DNA of 64,000 bases, taken from positions 2,480,001 through 2,544,000 of the forward strand of contig OZ244932.1 in assembly GCA_965222205.1 (NCBI GenBank). Direction: 5' to 3'. This DNA is from RHLJ01 sp965222205 (GTDB lineage Bacteria; Bacteroidota; Rhodothermia; Balneolales; Balneolaceae). The position numbers and the translations under genes are program-made. Shown piece by piece: positions 43,019 to 52,825 of the stretch. The notes beneath the pieces were generated by a model, which was given only the letters and a program-made list of their open reading frames with translations, searched no databases and was not told where the DNA came from. The number at the start of each line of letters is the position of its first letter. Position 1 is the stretch's first letter.

Positions 43019-43516
43019 TCATTCATTTTTAAATAATTTACCTTGTTCTGGAATATCTGGAATATTCCGAACTGTTATGTGACCCTCACAAAACTTTCTC
43101 AAACCTTCGTCTTGACTATAAATACACTCCGCTCCATTGACAATTGCAATCGCAGTTATCATATAATCAAATTTCATCTGGGCTTTTGTTATTCCCATCT
43201 TCTCTTTAAAACTGAGTTCCGGAGGAGTAATTGAATGCATCATCTCAGCACATTTTATAGCTGCTTTTTTATCAAATGAAGCCGTCATAAACTTTTCTAT
43301 AGCATTTATTATCCGAGGTCTATCTTGTGGCATGACTGGTACTAAACATTCTGCTATAACTGGAGTTGGTAATAAAATAATTTTCTCTTGTTCGTCAAGA
43401 TAACGGATTAAACCCCTAGCTTGCTCTACTTTTGATTCATCATCTGGATGGGCATCATTTCTTAATGCTAGCCCAGTTATGTTATTGTCAAGACATACTA
43501 TTTTTGAATTAGCCAC
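43019..43516 (-). CDS. PIN-domain protein (putative RNase toxin)
   Basis: 165 aa with the four PIN acidic residues at Asp10 (VCLDNNI), Glu56 (PVIAECL), Asp117 (KFDYMITAIAIVNGAECI) and Asp136 (YSQDEGL). VapC-like RNases use these for Mg2+. It is longer than usual VapC (~130), with insertions about 20-35 and 95-112. The gene before it, 4 nt upstream, encodes an unrecognised 257-aa protein in place of a small antitoxin. AT-rich. PIN call is good; toxin role is inferred. Confidence 0.82.
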   Translation of the reverse strand: MANSKIVCLDNNITGLALRNDAHPDDESKVEQARGLIRYLDEQEKIILLPTPVIAECLVPVMPQDRPRIINAIEKFMTASFDKKAAIKCAEMMHSITPPELSFKEKMGITKAQMKFDYMITAIAIVNGAECIYSQDEGLRKFCEGHITVRNIPDIPEQGKLFKNE

Positions 43517-43520
43517 AGAA

Positions 43521-44294
43521 CTATTCGTTAATTACTCTCTCAGGACTATCCCCGTATCCTTCTGCATAATTACCAAGAGAATGTCGTAGATCATTAAATA
43601 GATCTACATTTTTCTTTACTTCAAAATCCTCAACAGATGTAACATTTATTTTCATGTCTGAAGATGAGTACTCCCACGTTACTTCAGCTGTTATTTTAAC
43701 CGTTTGATAAAGTTTATCAGCAATTTTCTTGGCTAATTCTTTTGAAAGATCACCATTCAAAGTTTTTCCATCAAAAGTTTTAAATCGGACTCTTGGTTCA
43801 GCTCCCCCAATTCTTGTTATCTCCCCATAAAACTCTTTTGTGTCTTTTAAATAAATCTCTTCTGGTATTATTAAGGTATCTTCGGGAGTAATAACAGCAA
43901 ATTCTTTATTAGATTCTGACGACGTAAACGAAATTTCAGCATTACATTTTTTGGTTTTAGTCAACCTTGAGATTAGCTTAATTCCATCGAAAGATTCTCT
44001 TGGTAAATTATACAAACTCTTATTGTTTGCAGCTTCGGTATAGAGATAAAAGGCTTGTGTAGCCTTAGGATAAGAAGATGAAAAAAATAATCCTTGTGAC
44101 TCATTTTTAACATCAATTAAACTTAAAAGATGATCACTGTTTGACCAATTACTATCTCCAAAAGAATCAACTAATGCACTCATTCCTTTTTGTAATTCAA
44201 TAAGGAGCTCACCCAACTCTTTTGCAGTGAAGCTACTTGGTGAAATACCTTCTCCAACAAATCTTAACTTTAATATGGATGATTTATCTTTCAA
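43521..44294 (-). CDS. uncharacterised 257-aa partner of a PIN-domain protein
   Basis: Not recognised as a named family. Residues 1-130 are alpha/beta with SSFTAKELGELLIELQKGMSALVD and DVKNESQGLFFSSSYP. Residues ~140-230 look like a small beta barrel: EEIYLKDTKEFYGEITRIGGAEPRVRFKTFDGKTLNGDLSKELAKKIADKLYQTVKITAEVTWEYSS. I recall similar barrel segments in other proteins encoded next to PIN genes, but this is unverified. No HTH, ribbon-helix-helix or AbrB motif typical of VapB. Operon with the PIN gene, 4 nt apart; proposed immunity or sensor component. Confidence 0.65.
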   Translation of the reverse strand: MKDKSSILKLRFVGEGISPSSFTAKELGELLIELQKGMSALVDSFGDSNWSNSDHLLSLIDVKNESQGLFFSSSYPKATQAFYLYTEAANNKSLYNLPRESFDGIKLISRLTKTKKCNAEISFTSSESNKEFAVITPEDTLIIPEEIYLKDTKEFYGEITRIGGAEPRVRFKTFDGKTLNGDLSKELAKKIADKLYQTVKITAEVTWEYSSSDMKINVTSVEDFEVKKNVDLFNDLRHSLGNYAEGYGDSPERVINE

Positions 44295-44358
44295 GAACAG
44301 AGCACTTTTTTATTTTTCAACGCAATAAAGTTATAAAAATTAACAACTGATACAAGAA

Positions 44359-47247
44359 TTAAACTTCTTCTATCTCATACGCATCTATGGGGATGCATGA
44401 ACATATTAAATTTCGATCTCCGTAAGCATCATCCACTCTGGAAACGCTCGGCCAGAATTTATTATAGCGAAGTTCTTCGACCGGAAAAACTCCTTTTTCT
44501 CTGGAATAAGGTCTGTTCCAGTTTTCATCCATCACCACTCTCATGGTGTGTGGTGCATGCTTCAACACATTACTTTCCTTATCTGCTGAACCATCTTCTA
44601 TTTCCCGGATTTCGTTTCGAATACCGATCATGGCTTCGCAAAAACGATCCAGTTCTTCTTTGCTTTCACTTTCAGTCGGCTCGATCATTAACGTACCAGC
44701 AACAGGGAAACTCATTGTTGGAGCATGAAAGCCATAATCCATTAATCGTTTTGCTACATCCACAGCTTCAATTCCCGCTGTTTGTTTGAATGGCCGAAGA
44801 TCTATAATAAACTCATGTGCAGACCGTCCGGTTTTTCCGGTATATAAAATCGGATAGTGCTCTTCCAGTCTGTCTTTGATGTAATTCGCATTCAGTATGG
44901 CAAGCCGGGTAGCATCCGTTAACCCTTTTACCCCCATCATTCTGATGTAAGCATAAGAAATAGTAAGGATGCTCGCACTTCCATAAGGTGCAGCAGAAAT
45001 GGCTGAAATTCCATGTTCTCCACTGGTTTCAACAATGGCATGCCCTGACAAAAACGGTGTCAAATGTTTTGCTACTCCAATTGGTCCCATTCCGGGGCCT
45101 CCACCTCCGTGTGGAATACAAAACGTTTTATGCAGGTTCAAATGACACACATCCGCGCCAATTTCGCCCGGACTAGTCAATCCAACCTGGGCATTCATAT
45201 TGGCTCCGTCCATATATACCTGCCCCCCATGCTTATGAATTACTTCACAAAACTCTTTCACTTTATGCTCAAAAACACCATGAGTGGAAGGATATGTAAT
45301 CATTAAAGCGGCAAGTCGGTCGCTGAATTTTTCTGCTTTTTCAATTAAGTCTTCGAAAGAAATATTCCCAAACTTATCGGTTGCAACTACTACTACATCC
45401 ATTCCGGCCATTACCGCACTAGCGGGATTCGTACCATGTGCCGAAGCAGGAATCAAAGCAATATTACGATGCCCTTCTCCTCTGCTTTGATGATAAGCCC
45501 GGATAGTCATCAAGCCAGCGTACTCGCCTTGTGCACCAGAATTTGGTTGTAAAGAAATAGAATCAAAACCAGTGATTTCACATAACCAGGCATTTAAATC
45601 TTTAAAAAGATCACTATATCCTTCCGCCTGATCTTTTGGTACGAAGGGATGAATCTGACCAAATTCCGGCCAGGAAACAGGAATCATTTCAGCTGTGGCA
45701 TTCAATTTCATTGTGCAAGAACCCAGTGAAATCATAGAATGAACGAGCGAAAGATCTTTGTTTTCCAACTGCTTCATATACCGAAGCATCTCATGTTCGG
45801 TTTGATACAGCTTGAACACGGGGTGATCCATATAGTCTGAAGTCCGGGTGAACGATTCCGGCAAACTTACCTCAATCTGTTCGGCATGAGCAGCGACATC
45901 AAAATTAGAAGTTCTTCCTTCTGCTTCCGCGAAGATAGAAAGTACCAATCGTACATCATACAGCTCTTTAGCTTCATCAAAAGCGATCCCAATTCTGCTT
46001 TCTCCCGAGTAGCGGAAGTTCACTTCTTTAGATTCTGCAATCTTACGAACCTTTTTCTCATTCGCTTTAACCGTAATGGTGTCAAAAAACGTTTTGGTCT
46101 CTACTTCAAGCCCTAAAGCTTCTAAACCGGCCCTGGTCAGTTTGGTAAGTCCATGGATTTTGGACGCTATTTTTTTCAATCCTCCAGGACCATGATACAC
46201 GCCATACATTCCAGCCATTACTGCAAGTAATACCTGAGCAGTACAAATATTTGATGTTGCCTTTTCGCGACGAATATGTTGTTCTCTGGTCTGGAGTGCC
46301 ATTCGGTAAGCGGGCTTGCCTTCTGCATCCTGAGTTACACCGATAATCCTTCCCGGAATTTGTCGTTTAAATCCTTCTTTGGTAGCAAAATATGCGGCAT
46401 GCGGCCCGCCGTATCCCATCGGAACCCCAAAACGTTGGGTTGTTCCCACCACTACGTCAGCACCCATTTCTCCGGGAGGAGTTAATAATGTGAGGCTTAA
46501 TAAATCTGCTGCCACAACCGTATGTATCTGATGTTCCTGTGCAGCCGCTATCAGACTCGAATAATCTTCCACAGAGCCATCGCTCGCAGGATACTGGAGG
46601 AGTATCCCATATAATTCCGGATTGGTTACATCCAATTCTTTATGATTCCCAACAACAATCTCTACCCCTATTGGCTCTGCCCTGGTTTGAAGCACGTCAA
46701 TCGTTTGCGGATGACATAGTTCACTTACAAAAAACTGATTTGCTCCCTTCCGTTTAGCTCCTTTTCGCTGCCCCAACAACATGCTCATCGCTTCTGCGGC
46801 TGCAGTTCCTTCATCAAGTAAAGAAGCATTAGCGATTTCCATCCCGGTTAAATCACTAACCATCGTCTGAAAATTGATGAGCGCCTCTAGTCGTCCCTGA
46901 GCAATTTCCGCTTGATAAGGTGTATAAGCGGTGTACCACGCAGGATTTTCCAGAATATTTCGTTTAATCACGTTCGGCACATGAGTGTCATAATACCCCA
47001 TTCCGATAAACGACTTGTAGATTTTATTTTTTGAAGCCAATGTTTTGAATTCCTCTAAAAAATCTACCTCACTAATCGCTTTAGGTAGATTTAGAGGCTC
47101 AGAAAGGCGAATCCCGTCAGGAATAGTTTCATCGATAAGCTGATCAAGGCTATCTGCCTTAATCGTGTTTAACATGTGATTGGTTGCCTGTGAATCTGAT
47201 CCGTTATGACGTGATGCGAAGAGTTCTTTCTTAAAGTCGATACTCAT
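44359..47247 (-). CDS. gcvP: glycine dehydrogenase (decarboxylating), P-protein
   Basis: 962 aa, the full-length fused form of the glycine cleavage P-protein. PLP Lys is in HLNLHKTFCIPHGGGGPGMGPIG (about 700). Other marks are SFIGMGYYDTHVPNVIKRNILENPAWYTAYTPYQAEIAQGRLEALINFQTMV near the N-terminus and AHGTNPASAVMAGM. Decarboxylates glycine and passes the aminomethyl group to the H-protein. gcvT and gcvH are not in the window. No glycine riboswitch fold is obvious in the ~200-bp upstream region. Confidence 0.97.
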   Translation of the reverse strand: MSIDFKKELFASRHNGSDSQATNHMLNTIKADSLDQLIDETIPDGIRLSEPLNLPKAISEVDFLEEFKTLASKNKIYKSFIGMGYYDTHVPNVIKRNILENPAWYTAYTPYQAEIAQGRLEALINFQTMVSDLTGMEIANASLLDEGTAAAEAMSMLLGQRKGAKRKGANQFFVSELCHPQTIDVLQTRAEPIGVEIVVGNHKELDVTNPELYGILLQYPASDGSVEDYSSLIAAAQEHQIHTVVAADLLSLTLLTPPGEMGADVVVGTTQRFGVPMGYGGPHAAYFATKEGFKRQIPGRIIGVTQDAEGKPAYRMALQTREQHIRREKATSNICTAQVLLAVMAGMYGVYHGPGGLKKIASKIHGLTKLTRAGLEALGLEVETKTFFDTITVKANEKKVRKIAESKEVNFRYSGESRIGIAFDEAKELYDVRLVLSIFAEAEGRTSNFDVAAHAEQIEVSLPESFTRTSDYMDHPVFKLYQTEHEMLRYMKQLENKDLSLVHSMISLGSCTMKLNATAEMIPVSWPEFGQIHPFVPKDQAEGYSDLFKDLNAWLCEITGFDSISLQPNSGAQGEYAGLMTIRAYHQSRGEGHRNIALIPASAHGTNPASAVMAGMDVVVVATDKFGNISFEDLIEKAEKFSDRLAALMITYPSTHGVFEHKVKEFCEVIHKHGGQVYMDGANMNAQVGLTSPGEIGADVCHLNLHKTFCIPHGGGGPGMGPIGVAKHLTPFLSGHAIVETSGEHGISAISAAPYGSASILTISYAYIRMMGVKGLTDATRLAILNANYIKDRLEEHYPILYTGKTGRSAHEFIIDLRPFKQTAGIEAVDVAKRLMDYGFHAPTMSFPVAGTLMIEPTESESKEELDRFCEAMIGIRNEIREIEDGSADKESNVLKHAPHTMRVVMDENWNRPYSREKGVFPVEELRYNKFWPSVSRVDDAYGDRNLICSCIPIDAYEIEEV

Positions 47248-47516
47248 TAGGAAATAGTCCTGTATTTAGATTGCTAAGGTAGTTAAAGTCACCGCTATGT
47301 GTTCTGAACAAATGTTGACTTTGGTAGTTCCGAGACGGTTTACAAAAGTACGGAAAATCAGATTTAAATAAGCGTAAAAACAATCTTAGAAAATATTATT
47401 TCTCCTTTTTTTTTGATTTATTCTTATCTGCTTATCGTAAGCTAATGCTAGTCGCACAAAAAACTGCGAATAGCGCCCTAAAAGCTTTATGCAATATTAA
47501 TTATTCAAATATTTCT

Positions 47517-49520
47517 ATGAATACTCTCAAAAAGAACGGGATCACCACACTGCTTTTCATGCTTTCTTTTTTGATGCTTACAGGCATCACAACAGCGCAG
47601 GAAAAAAGCATTGTTTTCGAAATGGAACAGTTAACTCTTCAAATTGATGAAGAAACAGAAATTACAGCTAAGGTTGTTGATGCAGATGGAAACGTATTAC
47701 CTGATACAGTAATGTTTTTTTCCGGTAACAGAAGATCGTTAATCGTTAGCCAGTTAGGGAAAGTTAAAGCCATTAAGCCCGGATCGTACTCAATCATTGC
47801 AATTACACTTGGTGAAAATCGGGTACGAAAAGATTTACCAGTCATGGTTGAGTTCCCTCCTGTTACCTCCGTTGAGTTTACTACTAAACCGAATAATGTA
47901 TATGCGGGAACCTCTTTTCCGCTTCGTTTTGAGGTAAAAGATGCATCAGGTGCCACCAGAGAAAATGTGGATGTAATGGTTACCAGCTCTGATGGAGATG
48001 TGATTTCAATTAACCAATTCAATGATTTAAAAGCCTCAAAAAAGGGTAACGTAACTTTAACCGCGAAAGCTGAGGATGTAACTATAGAGTGGAACGTGAA
48101 TGTTAAGGAAAACCCTACGGCTTCGGTTTCATTATCCCACAACTACGAAAACAAAGCAGTGAGAACGGGAGATGTAATCCGTTTTGAAGCATCGGCTTTA
48201 GACCGAAGAGGTCGCGAAGTAGCAGATGCCCCGATAAATTATTCGTTTATTTCTTCCCCTGATGATAACCTTGGACAGGGAGCTTCTGCTCAGATGGAGC
48301 AGGATGGCCGATTTGTAGCCAATCATCCCGGTAAATATACTGTATTGGCCCGCTCAGGAAATATGATCGCAGAAACCTCATTCCGGGTAGATAAACGAAA
48401 TGTACAACGTCCAATCGAGATAGTAGGAAAGGGAATTGTACCTGATGTTAAAACCTCTGACCTCTGGGTTTGGGAAGGGGTAGACGGTCGTGATTACGCC
48501 ATAACCGGAACCTGGGGTGCTCGTGGAGAAGCTTTCTTTTGGGATGTAACCGATCCAACTAATATTCATACCATCGATACCGTACAGGTAGATGCGCGAA
48601 CCGTTAATGATGTGAAAGTTTCAGAGGATGGTACTATTGCGGTAATTACCCGTGAAGGTGCTTCAAATCGTAAAAACGGTATCATTATTCTTGATGTAAC
48701 TGATCCCTCCAACGTAGAAATTCTATCGGAGTATAATGAAGATCTTACCGGTGGTGTGCATAATGCTTTTATCTACGAAGACCATGTGTATGCGGTAAAC
48801 AATGGCCGTAAGTACGATATCATTAATATTGAAGACCCAAGAAATCCCAGAACAGTGAGCCAGTTTGAGTTAGATACTCCGGGCCATTCCATTCACGATG
48901 TATGGATTCAGGATGGAATCGCCTATTCCTCAAACTGGGGTGATGGAGTAATTGCTGTAGATATTGGTAGTAATACTTCTGCTGATATGCCGGGCGCTGG
49001 TGGATCGCCGGAAAATCCCGTTCCACTAGGAAGCTATACGTATCCGAGCGGGTGGAATCATGCCGCATTCCCTTTCAAAAGTAAGTCAACCGGTGATTTC
49101 TACATCGCTGCGGGTGACGAAGCTTTTCCATATGGATTAGACAGACAGGGACCAAATCGTGCTGCCGGCTGGGTTCATTTTGTGAAATTTGATGGCTGGG
49201 ATAATCCTAAAGAAGTAGCGCGCTATCAGGTTCCGGAAGCAGGATCCCACAATTACTGGATTGAGGACGATATCATGTATGCCGCTTTCTATAATGGTGG
49301 TCTGCGCATTGTCGACATCTCGGGAGAGTTAATGGGAGATCTTTACCAGCAAGGGCGTGAGATTGGAATGTTTCTGCCTACCGATAAAGACGCTGCCATC
49401 CCGAATGCGCCTTTTACCTGGGGACCAATGCCTTATAAAGGGCTGATTTATCTCTCAGACTGGAATTCCGGAATCTGGGCAGTACGAGTTGGAGAAGACC
49501 CAACTGCAGGAACTAATTAA
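47517..49520 (+). CDS. secreted Ig-like / LVIVD-repeat beta-propeller protein
   Basis: 667 aa from ATG 47517 (MNTLKKNGITTLLFMLSFLMLTGITTAQ, signal peptide); an upstream ATG at 47445 adds 24 unlikely residues. Residues 30-310 hold three bacterial Ig-like (Big2-type) domains, e.g. TEITAKVVDADGNVLPDTVMFFSGN and GDVIRFEASALDRRGREV. Residues 340-660 are an LVIVD-type propeller: NGIIILDVTDPSNVEILSEY, YDIINIEDPRNPRTVSQFEL, GLRIVDISGELMGDL. Cell-surface or periplasmic. Followed after 15 nt by a YncE-like propeller gene, so the two are one operon. Ligand unknown. Confidence 0.87.
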   Translation: MNTLKKNGITTLLFMLSFLMLTGITTAQEKSIVFEMEQLTLQIDEETEITAKVVDADGNVLPDTVMFFSGNRRSLIVSQLGKVKAIKPGSYSIIAITLGENRVRKDLPVMVEFPPVTSVEFTTKPNNVYAGTSFPLRFEVKDASGATRENVDVMVTSSDGDVISINQFNDLKASKKGNVTLTAKAEDVTIEWNVNVKENPTASVSLSHNYENKAVRTGDVIRFEASALDRRGREVADAPINYSFISSPDDNLGQGASAQMEQDGRFVANHPGKYTVLARSGNMIAETSFRVDKRNVQRPIEIVGKGIVPDVKTSDLWVWEGVDGRDYAITGTWGARGEAFFWDVTDPTNIHTIDTVQVDARTVNDVKVSEDGTIAVITREGASNRKNGIIILDVTDPSNVEILSEYNEDLTGGVHNAFIYEDHVYAVNNGRKYDIINIEDPRNPRTVSQFELDTPGHSIHDVWIQDGIAYSSNWGDGVIAVDIGSNTSADMPGAGGSPENPVPLGSYTYPSGWNHAAFPFKSKSTGDFYIAAGDEAFPYGLDRQGPNRAAGWVHFVKFDGWDNPKEVARYQVPEAGSHNYWIEDDIMYAAFYNGGLRIVDISGELMGDLYQQGREIGMFLPTDKDAAIPNAPFTWGPMPYKGLIYLSDWNSGIWAVRVGEDPTAGTN

Positions 49521-49535
49521 ATTGAAAAGATTCCT

Positions 49536-50651
49536 ATGAAAACAGCATCAAGTATATTTCTCATTAGTTTTGCCCTTTTATGCAATTTGAATGGGTTCGC
49601 TCAGGAGTATTACTTATATGTAGCTGCCGAATCAGAAGATCAGGTTCACCTGGTTCATTTTGACGCAGAAACTGAGAAGGGAACCATTGTTAAAAGTATT
49701 GACGTCGGTCGGTATCCAACCGAAATTGATGGACCTCACGGTGTCTCAGTTTCTCCTGACGGCGAGTATTGGTATGTGTCTATTGCGCACGGCAATCCTT
49801 ATGGAATGCTCGCTAAATACAAAACCGGAACTGATGAACTCGTAGCAACAACTGACCTTGGGATGTTTCCTGCAACTATGGAAATCTCCGAGCAGACCGG
49901 ATTGCTTTATGTGGTGAATTTCAACCTTCATGGAGAAATGAAGCCAAGCACGGTATCGGTTGTAGAACCAGAAAGTATGTTTCGCCTCACTGATATCGAA
50001 ACCGGCATTATGCCTCATGGTTCAAGGATCAGTCCTTCAGGAAAGCATCAATATCATGTATCAATGATGACTGATGAATTGATCGAGGTGAATACAACTT
50101 CTATGGAAGTTTCCCGGCGACTCAAACTTTCTGAATCCGAATCAATGGGTGGGATGGACCATTCCGGTATGGATCACTCTGCAATGAACCATGGAGATAT
50201 GAAGCATAAACCCGTTGAAAAACCAACCTGGGCAGATCCTCATCCTACAAAACCTCTGGTATATGTAGCCGGAAACGGATCTGATGAATTGATTGAAATC
50301 AATACAGAAACATGGGAAGTTACCCGAAGATTTGAGACCGGAAAAGGGCCTTATAACCTTGAAGTCAGCCCCAACGGTAAGCTCGTTGTAGTAAGCTACA
50401 AAGGAGAAGGTTCAACGGGAGTTTGGGATATCGAGTCAGGTAAGGAATTAGCAAAAATTGCCAATACCCGTAGAGTAAGCCATGGTGTTACTATCTCTCC
50501 TGATAATAAATACGCGTTTATTTCTGTAGAAGGGATTGGAGGTGAGCCTGGTTCTGTAGACATTATCAACCTAAAAACGAATACCTTGGTAGATTATGTA
50601 GAAACCGGCAAGCAAGCCGGAGGAATCTACTTCTGGAAACAGGTGAATTAA
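49536..50651 (+). CDS. YncE-like beta-propeller protein with Met/His-rich loop
   Basis: 371 aa with signal peptide (cleavage near GFAQ). YVTN-type propeller blades: GPHGVSVSPDGEYWYVSI, MPHGSRISPSGKHQYHV, GPYNLEVSPNGKLVVVSY and SHGVTISPDNKYAFISVE. Between blades, residues 204-225 contain repeated MDHS/MNHG units with five Met and four His, like the copper-binding loops of CopA/PcoA oxidases. A periplasmic metal-binding role is inferred. Co-transcribed with the LVIVD protein. Its stop codon overlaps the convergent 242-aa gene by 4 nt. Confidence 0.83.
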   Translation: MKTASSIFLISFALLCNLNGFAQEYYLYVAAESEDQVHLVHFDAETEKGTIVKSIDVGRYPTEIDGPHGVSVSPDGEYWYVSIAHGNPYGMLAKYKTGTDELVATTDLGMFPATMEISEQTGLLYVVNFNLHGEMKPSTVSVVEPESMFRLTDIETGIMPHGSRISPSGKHQYHVSMMTDELIEVNTTSMEVSRRLKLSESESMGGMDHSGMDHSAMNHGDMKHKPVEKPTWADPHPTKPLVYVAGNGSDELIEINTETWEVTRRFETGKGPYNLEVSPNGKLVVVSYKGEGSTGVWDIESGKELAKIANTRRVSHGVTISPDNKYAFISVEGIGGEPGSVDIINLKTNTLVDYVETGKQAGGIYFWKQVN

Positions 50652-51376
50652 GAGCGGTCTCTAAGGAAGATTGAGTGGCTCACATTCTCGCCACTCTCTT
50701 CCATATCCAGAATTATTTCTTTAGAAAGTGGCTCTACTTCGTAGCCTAATTTATCAGCAATTCCCATAATCAGCGGCTCAAGCTTTCCTTTATCGGTATT
50801 AAATTTCACGTAAGCTCCCCCAATCCTAAGATCAATTTTCCGGATAGAGCGGTTGAGCATGTCAGCACATCGTATAACTTCTGTAGCAGAGAATGTTTCT
50901 TTTCCGGAGATTTTTGGAACCTTGTACTTCTTTTTGGAGATACTCATCGTTTTGATCTCCCCTGATTTCATATCAGGTTGCAGCCATTCGAACTGGTGAT
51001 CTAACTCTTTAATGTAGTATGCAAGATATCTCGAGTTTTTGCTTTCCAATACAAATCCCAAATCTTCCACCCATATATCCTTCACGTGATCAATATTGAT
51101 ATCAAACCAAATGCTATCATCATGAAGCTCGAATGTAGCTGTTAAATCTTGTTTGGAGTGCTCTTTAAGCTCCAAGTCATACGATTTCTCGAATTCGGAA
51201 ATTGATATTTTTGAATCGTTTGGAAGCTCAATTTTAAGTGTTACTTCATCTTGTTTTGTAGAAATGAAATCGGGTGCGCTGTTTTCAATTTCGCACTTTA
51301 TGTTCTTTAACCTTAATAATATTCTTGCTTTCCCGTCCTTTATCGGAATTTCAAAAGCCGCATTTTCCTTAATCAT
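50648..51376 (-). CDS. hypothetical protein, 242 aa
   Basis: No family recognised. No signal peptide or membrane helix. Beta-rich first half (IPIKDGKARILLRLKNIKCEIENSAPDF, DIWVEDLGFVLESKNSRYLAYYI), then a helical segment KETFSATEVIRCADMLNRSIRKIDLRIGGAYVKF and a short C-terminal KLGYEVEPLSKEIILDM. Probably cytoplasmic. Convergent with the YncE-like gene and divergent from the ZIP transporter gene. Confidence 0.6.
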   Translation of the reverse strand: MIKENAAFEIPIKDGKARILLRLKNIKCEIENSAPDFISTKQDEVTLKIELPNDSKISISEFEKSYDLELKEHSKQDLTATFELHDDSIWFDINIDHVKDIWVEDLGFVLESKNSRYLAYYIKELDHQFEWLQPDMKSGEIKTMSISKKKYKVPKISGKETFSATEVIRCADMLNRSIRKIDLRIGGAYVKFNTDKGKLEPLIMGIADKLGYEVEPLSKEIILDMEESGENVSHSIFLRDRS

Positions 51377-51513
51377 AAACCTAAGTATTTTGGCTTATAA
51401 TATTGATTTTATCGTTTATCTAACATGAGAAAAGGTTAATATTGATGTAAATATTTAGCTGAGACTAAATTTTTTTCTTGTTTAATCAAATCGTATTTTA
51501 AAAGAAAAAAAAT

Positions 51514-52341
51514 ATGATACTCCCAGATTGGTTTTATGCACTTAATCCTATTGTTCAGGCCCTTTTAGGTGGCCTTTTTACATGGGGGTTAACAGCACTT
51601 GGCGCAGGTCTTGTGTTCTTAACAAAGAAAGTAAATTATACTCTGCTGGATAGCATGATGGGCTTTGCAGCGGGAGTTATGATCGCGGCCAGTGTTTGGT
51701 CATTAATCATTCCCTCCATCGATATGGCTGAGGCCCAGGGGGTAATTTCCTGGATGCCTGCTGTAATAGGATTTCTTTCCGGCGGGGTCTTTCTTCGTAT
51801 ATGCGATCAATACCTGCCACATCTTCATTTGGGTTTACCAAAAAGCCAGGCGGAAGGAGTTCCTACTAGTTGGAGACGTTCAACGTTGCTGGTTCTTGCA
51901 ATAACATTGCATAATATTCCGGAAGGGCTTGCTGTGGGCGTTCTCTTTGGGGCCGCGGCAACCGGGGTTGACCCAACCGGTACAGCTACTGTTGCAGCAG
52001 CGATCGCGCTTGCTCTGGGAATTGGAATCCAGAATTTCCCCGAAGGAATGGCGGTTTCAATGCCACTTCGAAGAGAAGGCGTACCTGTTGGTAAAAGTTT
52101 TTGGTATGGGCAGCTTTCCGGTGTAGTTGAACCCGTTTCTGCTGTTATTGGGGCTGCGGCTGTAATTTTCGTTCAGCCAATTCTTCCTTATGCTCTCGCT
52201 TTTGCTGCCGGGGCTATGATCTATGTGGTTATTGAAGAGCTCATTCCCGAAAGTCAGCAACACGGAAATACCGACATTGCAACTCTGGGAACCATGGTTG
52301 GTTTCTGTGTAATGATGGTGTTAGACGTAGCTCTGGGCTAG
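51514..52341 (+). CDS. ZIP-family divalent metal transporter
   Basis: 275 aa, eight membrane helices. The metal path motifs are HNIPEGLAVGVLFGAA in helix 4 and GIQNFPEGMAVSMPL in helix 5, as in ZupT/GufA. Imports Zn2+ and possibly Fe, Mn or Co. The loop after helix 3 is short and has HLHLGLPKSQAEG. Convergent with arsC one base away. Beside the Met/His-loop protein and arsenic genes it gives this stretch a metal-handling flavour, but no shared regulator is seen. Confidence 0.92.
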   Translation: MILPDWFYALNPIVQALLGGLFTWGLTALGAGLVFLTKKVNYTLLDSMMGFAAGVMIAASVWSLIIPSIDMAEAQGVISWMPAVIGFLSGGVFLRICDQYLPHLHLGLPKSQAEGVPTSWRRSTLLVLAITLHNIPEGLAVGVLFGAAATGVDPTGTATVAAAIALALGIGIQNFPEGMAVSMPLRREGVPVGKSFWYGQLSGVVEPVSAVIGAAAVIFVQPILPYALAFAAGAMIYVVIEELIPESQQHGNTDIATLGTMVGFCVMMVLDVALG

Positions 52342-52342
52342 A

Positions 52343-52762
52343 TCAAGGGACGAATTTAGTGACCAAATCTTTCGCGTAATCTTTTATTTGGTCTCGCACA
52401 TCTCTGAACTGATCCAGAATTTCATCTTCAGTCCCTTGTGCCTTAGCTGGGTCTGGAAAGTTATGATGTAGTTTTTCAGCGTTTGAAGGAAAAATTGGAC
52501 AACGCTCTCTGGCGCTATCACAAACAGTGATTACCAAATCATACTCTTCATTTATATACTCGTCAATATGATTTGATGTGTGTGAAGAAATATCTACATC
52601 AACCTCTCCCATTACCTTAATGGCTCTTGGATTAACACCATGCGTTTCCACTCCGGCACTATTAACGCTGATTGATTCTAATCCAAAATGACGAATCCAA
52701 CCTTCCATCATTTGGCTTCTGCAGCTGTTCCCTGTACATAACACCAAAATATTTTTCTTCAT
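52343..52762 (-). CDS. arsC: arsenate reductase, thioredoxin-coupled (LMW-PTP type)
   Basis: 139 aa from MKKNILVLCTGNSCRSQMMEGW. The phosphatase loop C-x5-R is Cys9-Arg15; the redox pair is Cys81 and Cys88 (ITVCDSARERCPIF), exactly the spacing of pI258 ArsC (10/82/89). Reduces arsenate to arsenite with thioredoxin. The longer reading from 52813 adds 17 residues without family support. It lies on the same strand as arsR and DUF6428 but is separated from them by two plus-strand receiver genes. No arsenite exporter gene is in the window. Confidence 0.92.
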   Translation of the reverse strand: MKKNILVLCTGNSCRSQMMEGWIRHFGLESISVNSAGVETHGVNPRAIKVMGEVDVDISSHTSNHIDEYINEEYDLVITVCDSARERCPIFPSNAEKLHHNFPDPAKAQGTEDEILDQFRDVRDQIKDYAKDLVTKFVP

Positions 52763-52825
52763 ACCAATCCGGCTTATTCTTTCTTTCGTACTTAAAGATG
52801 ATACTTTTAACATTATTAAGAAACC

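Noticed and set aside
44397..44789. 130-codon plus-strand frame
   Set aside because: Antisense shadow of gcvP with no codon or family support.
47248..47444. glycine riboswitch before gcvP
   Set aside because: I could not find the tandem aptamer core on the minus strand; no support by eye.
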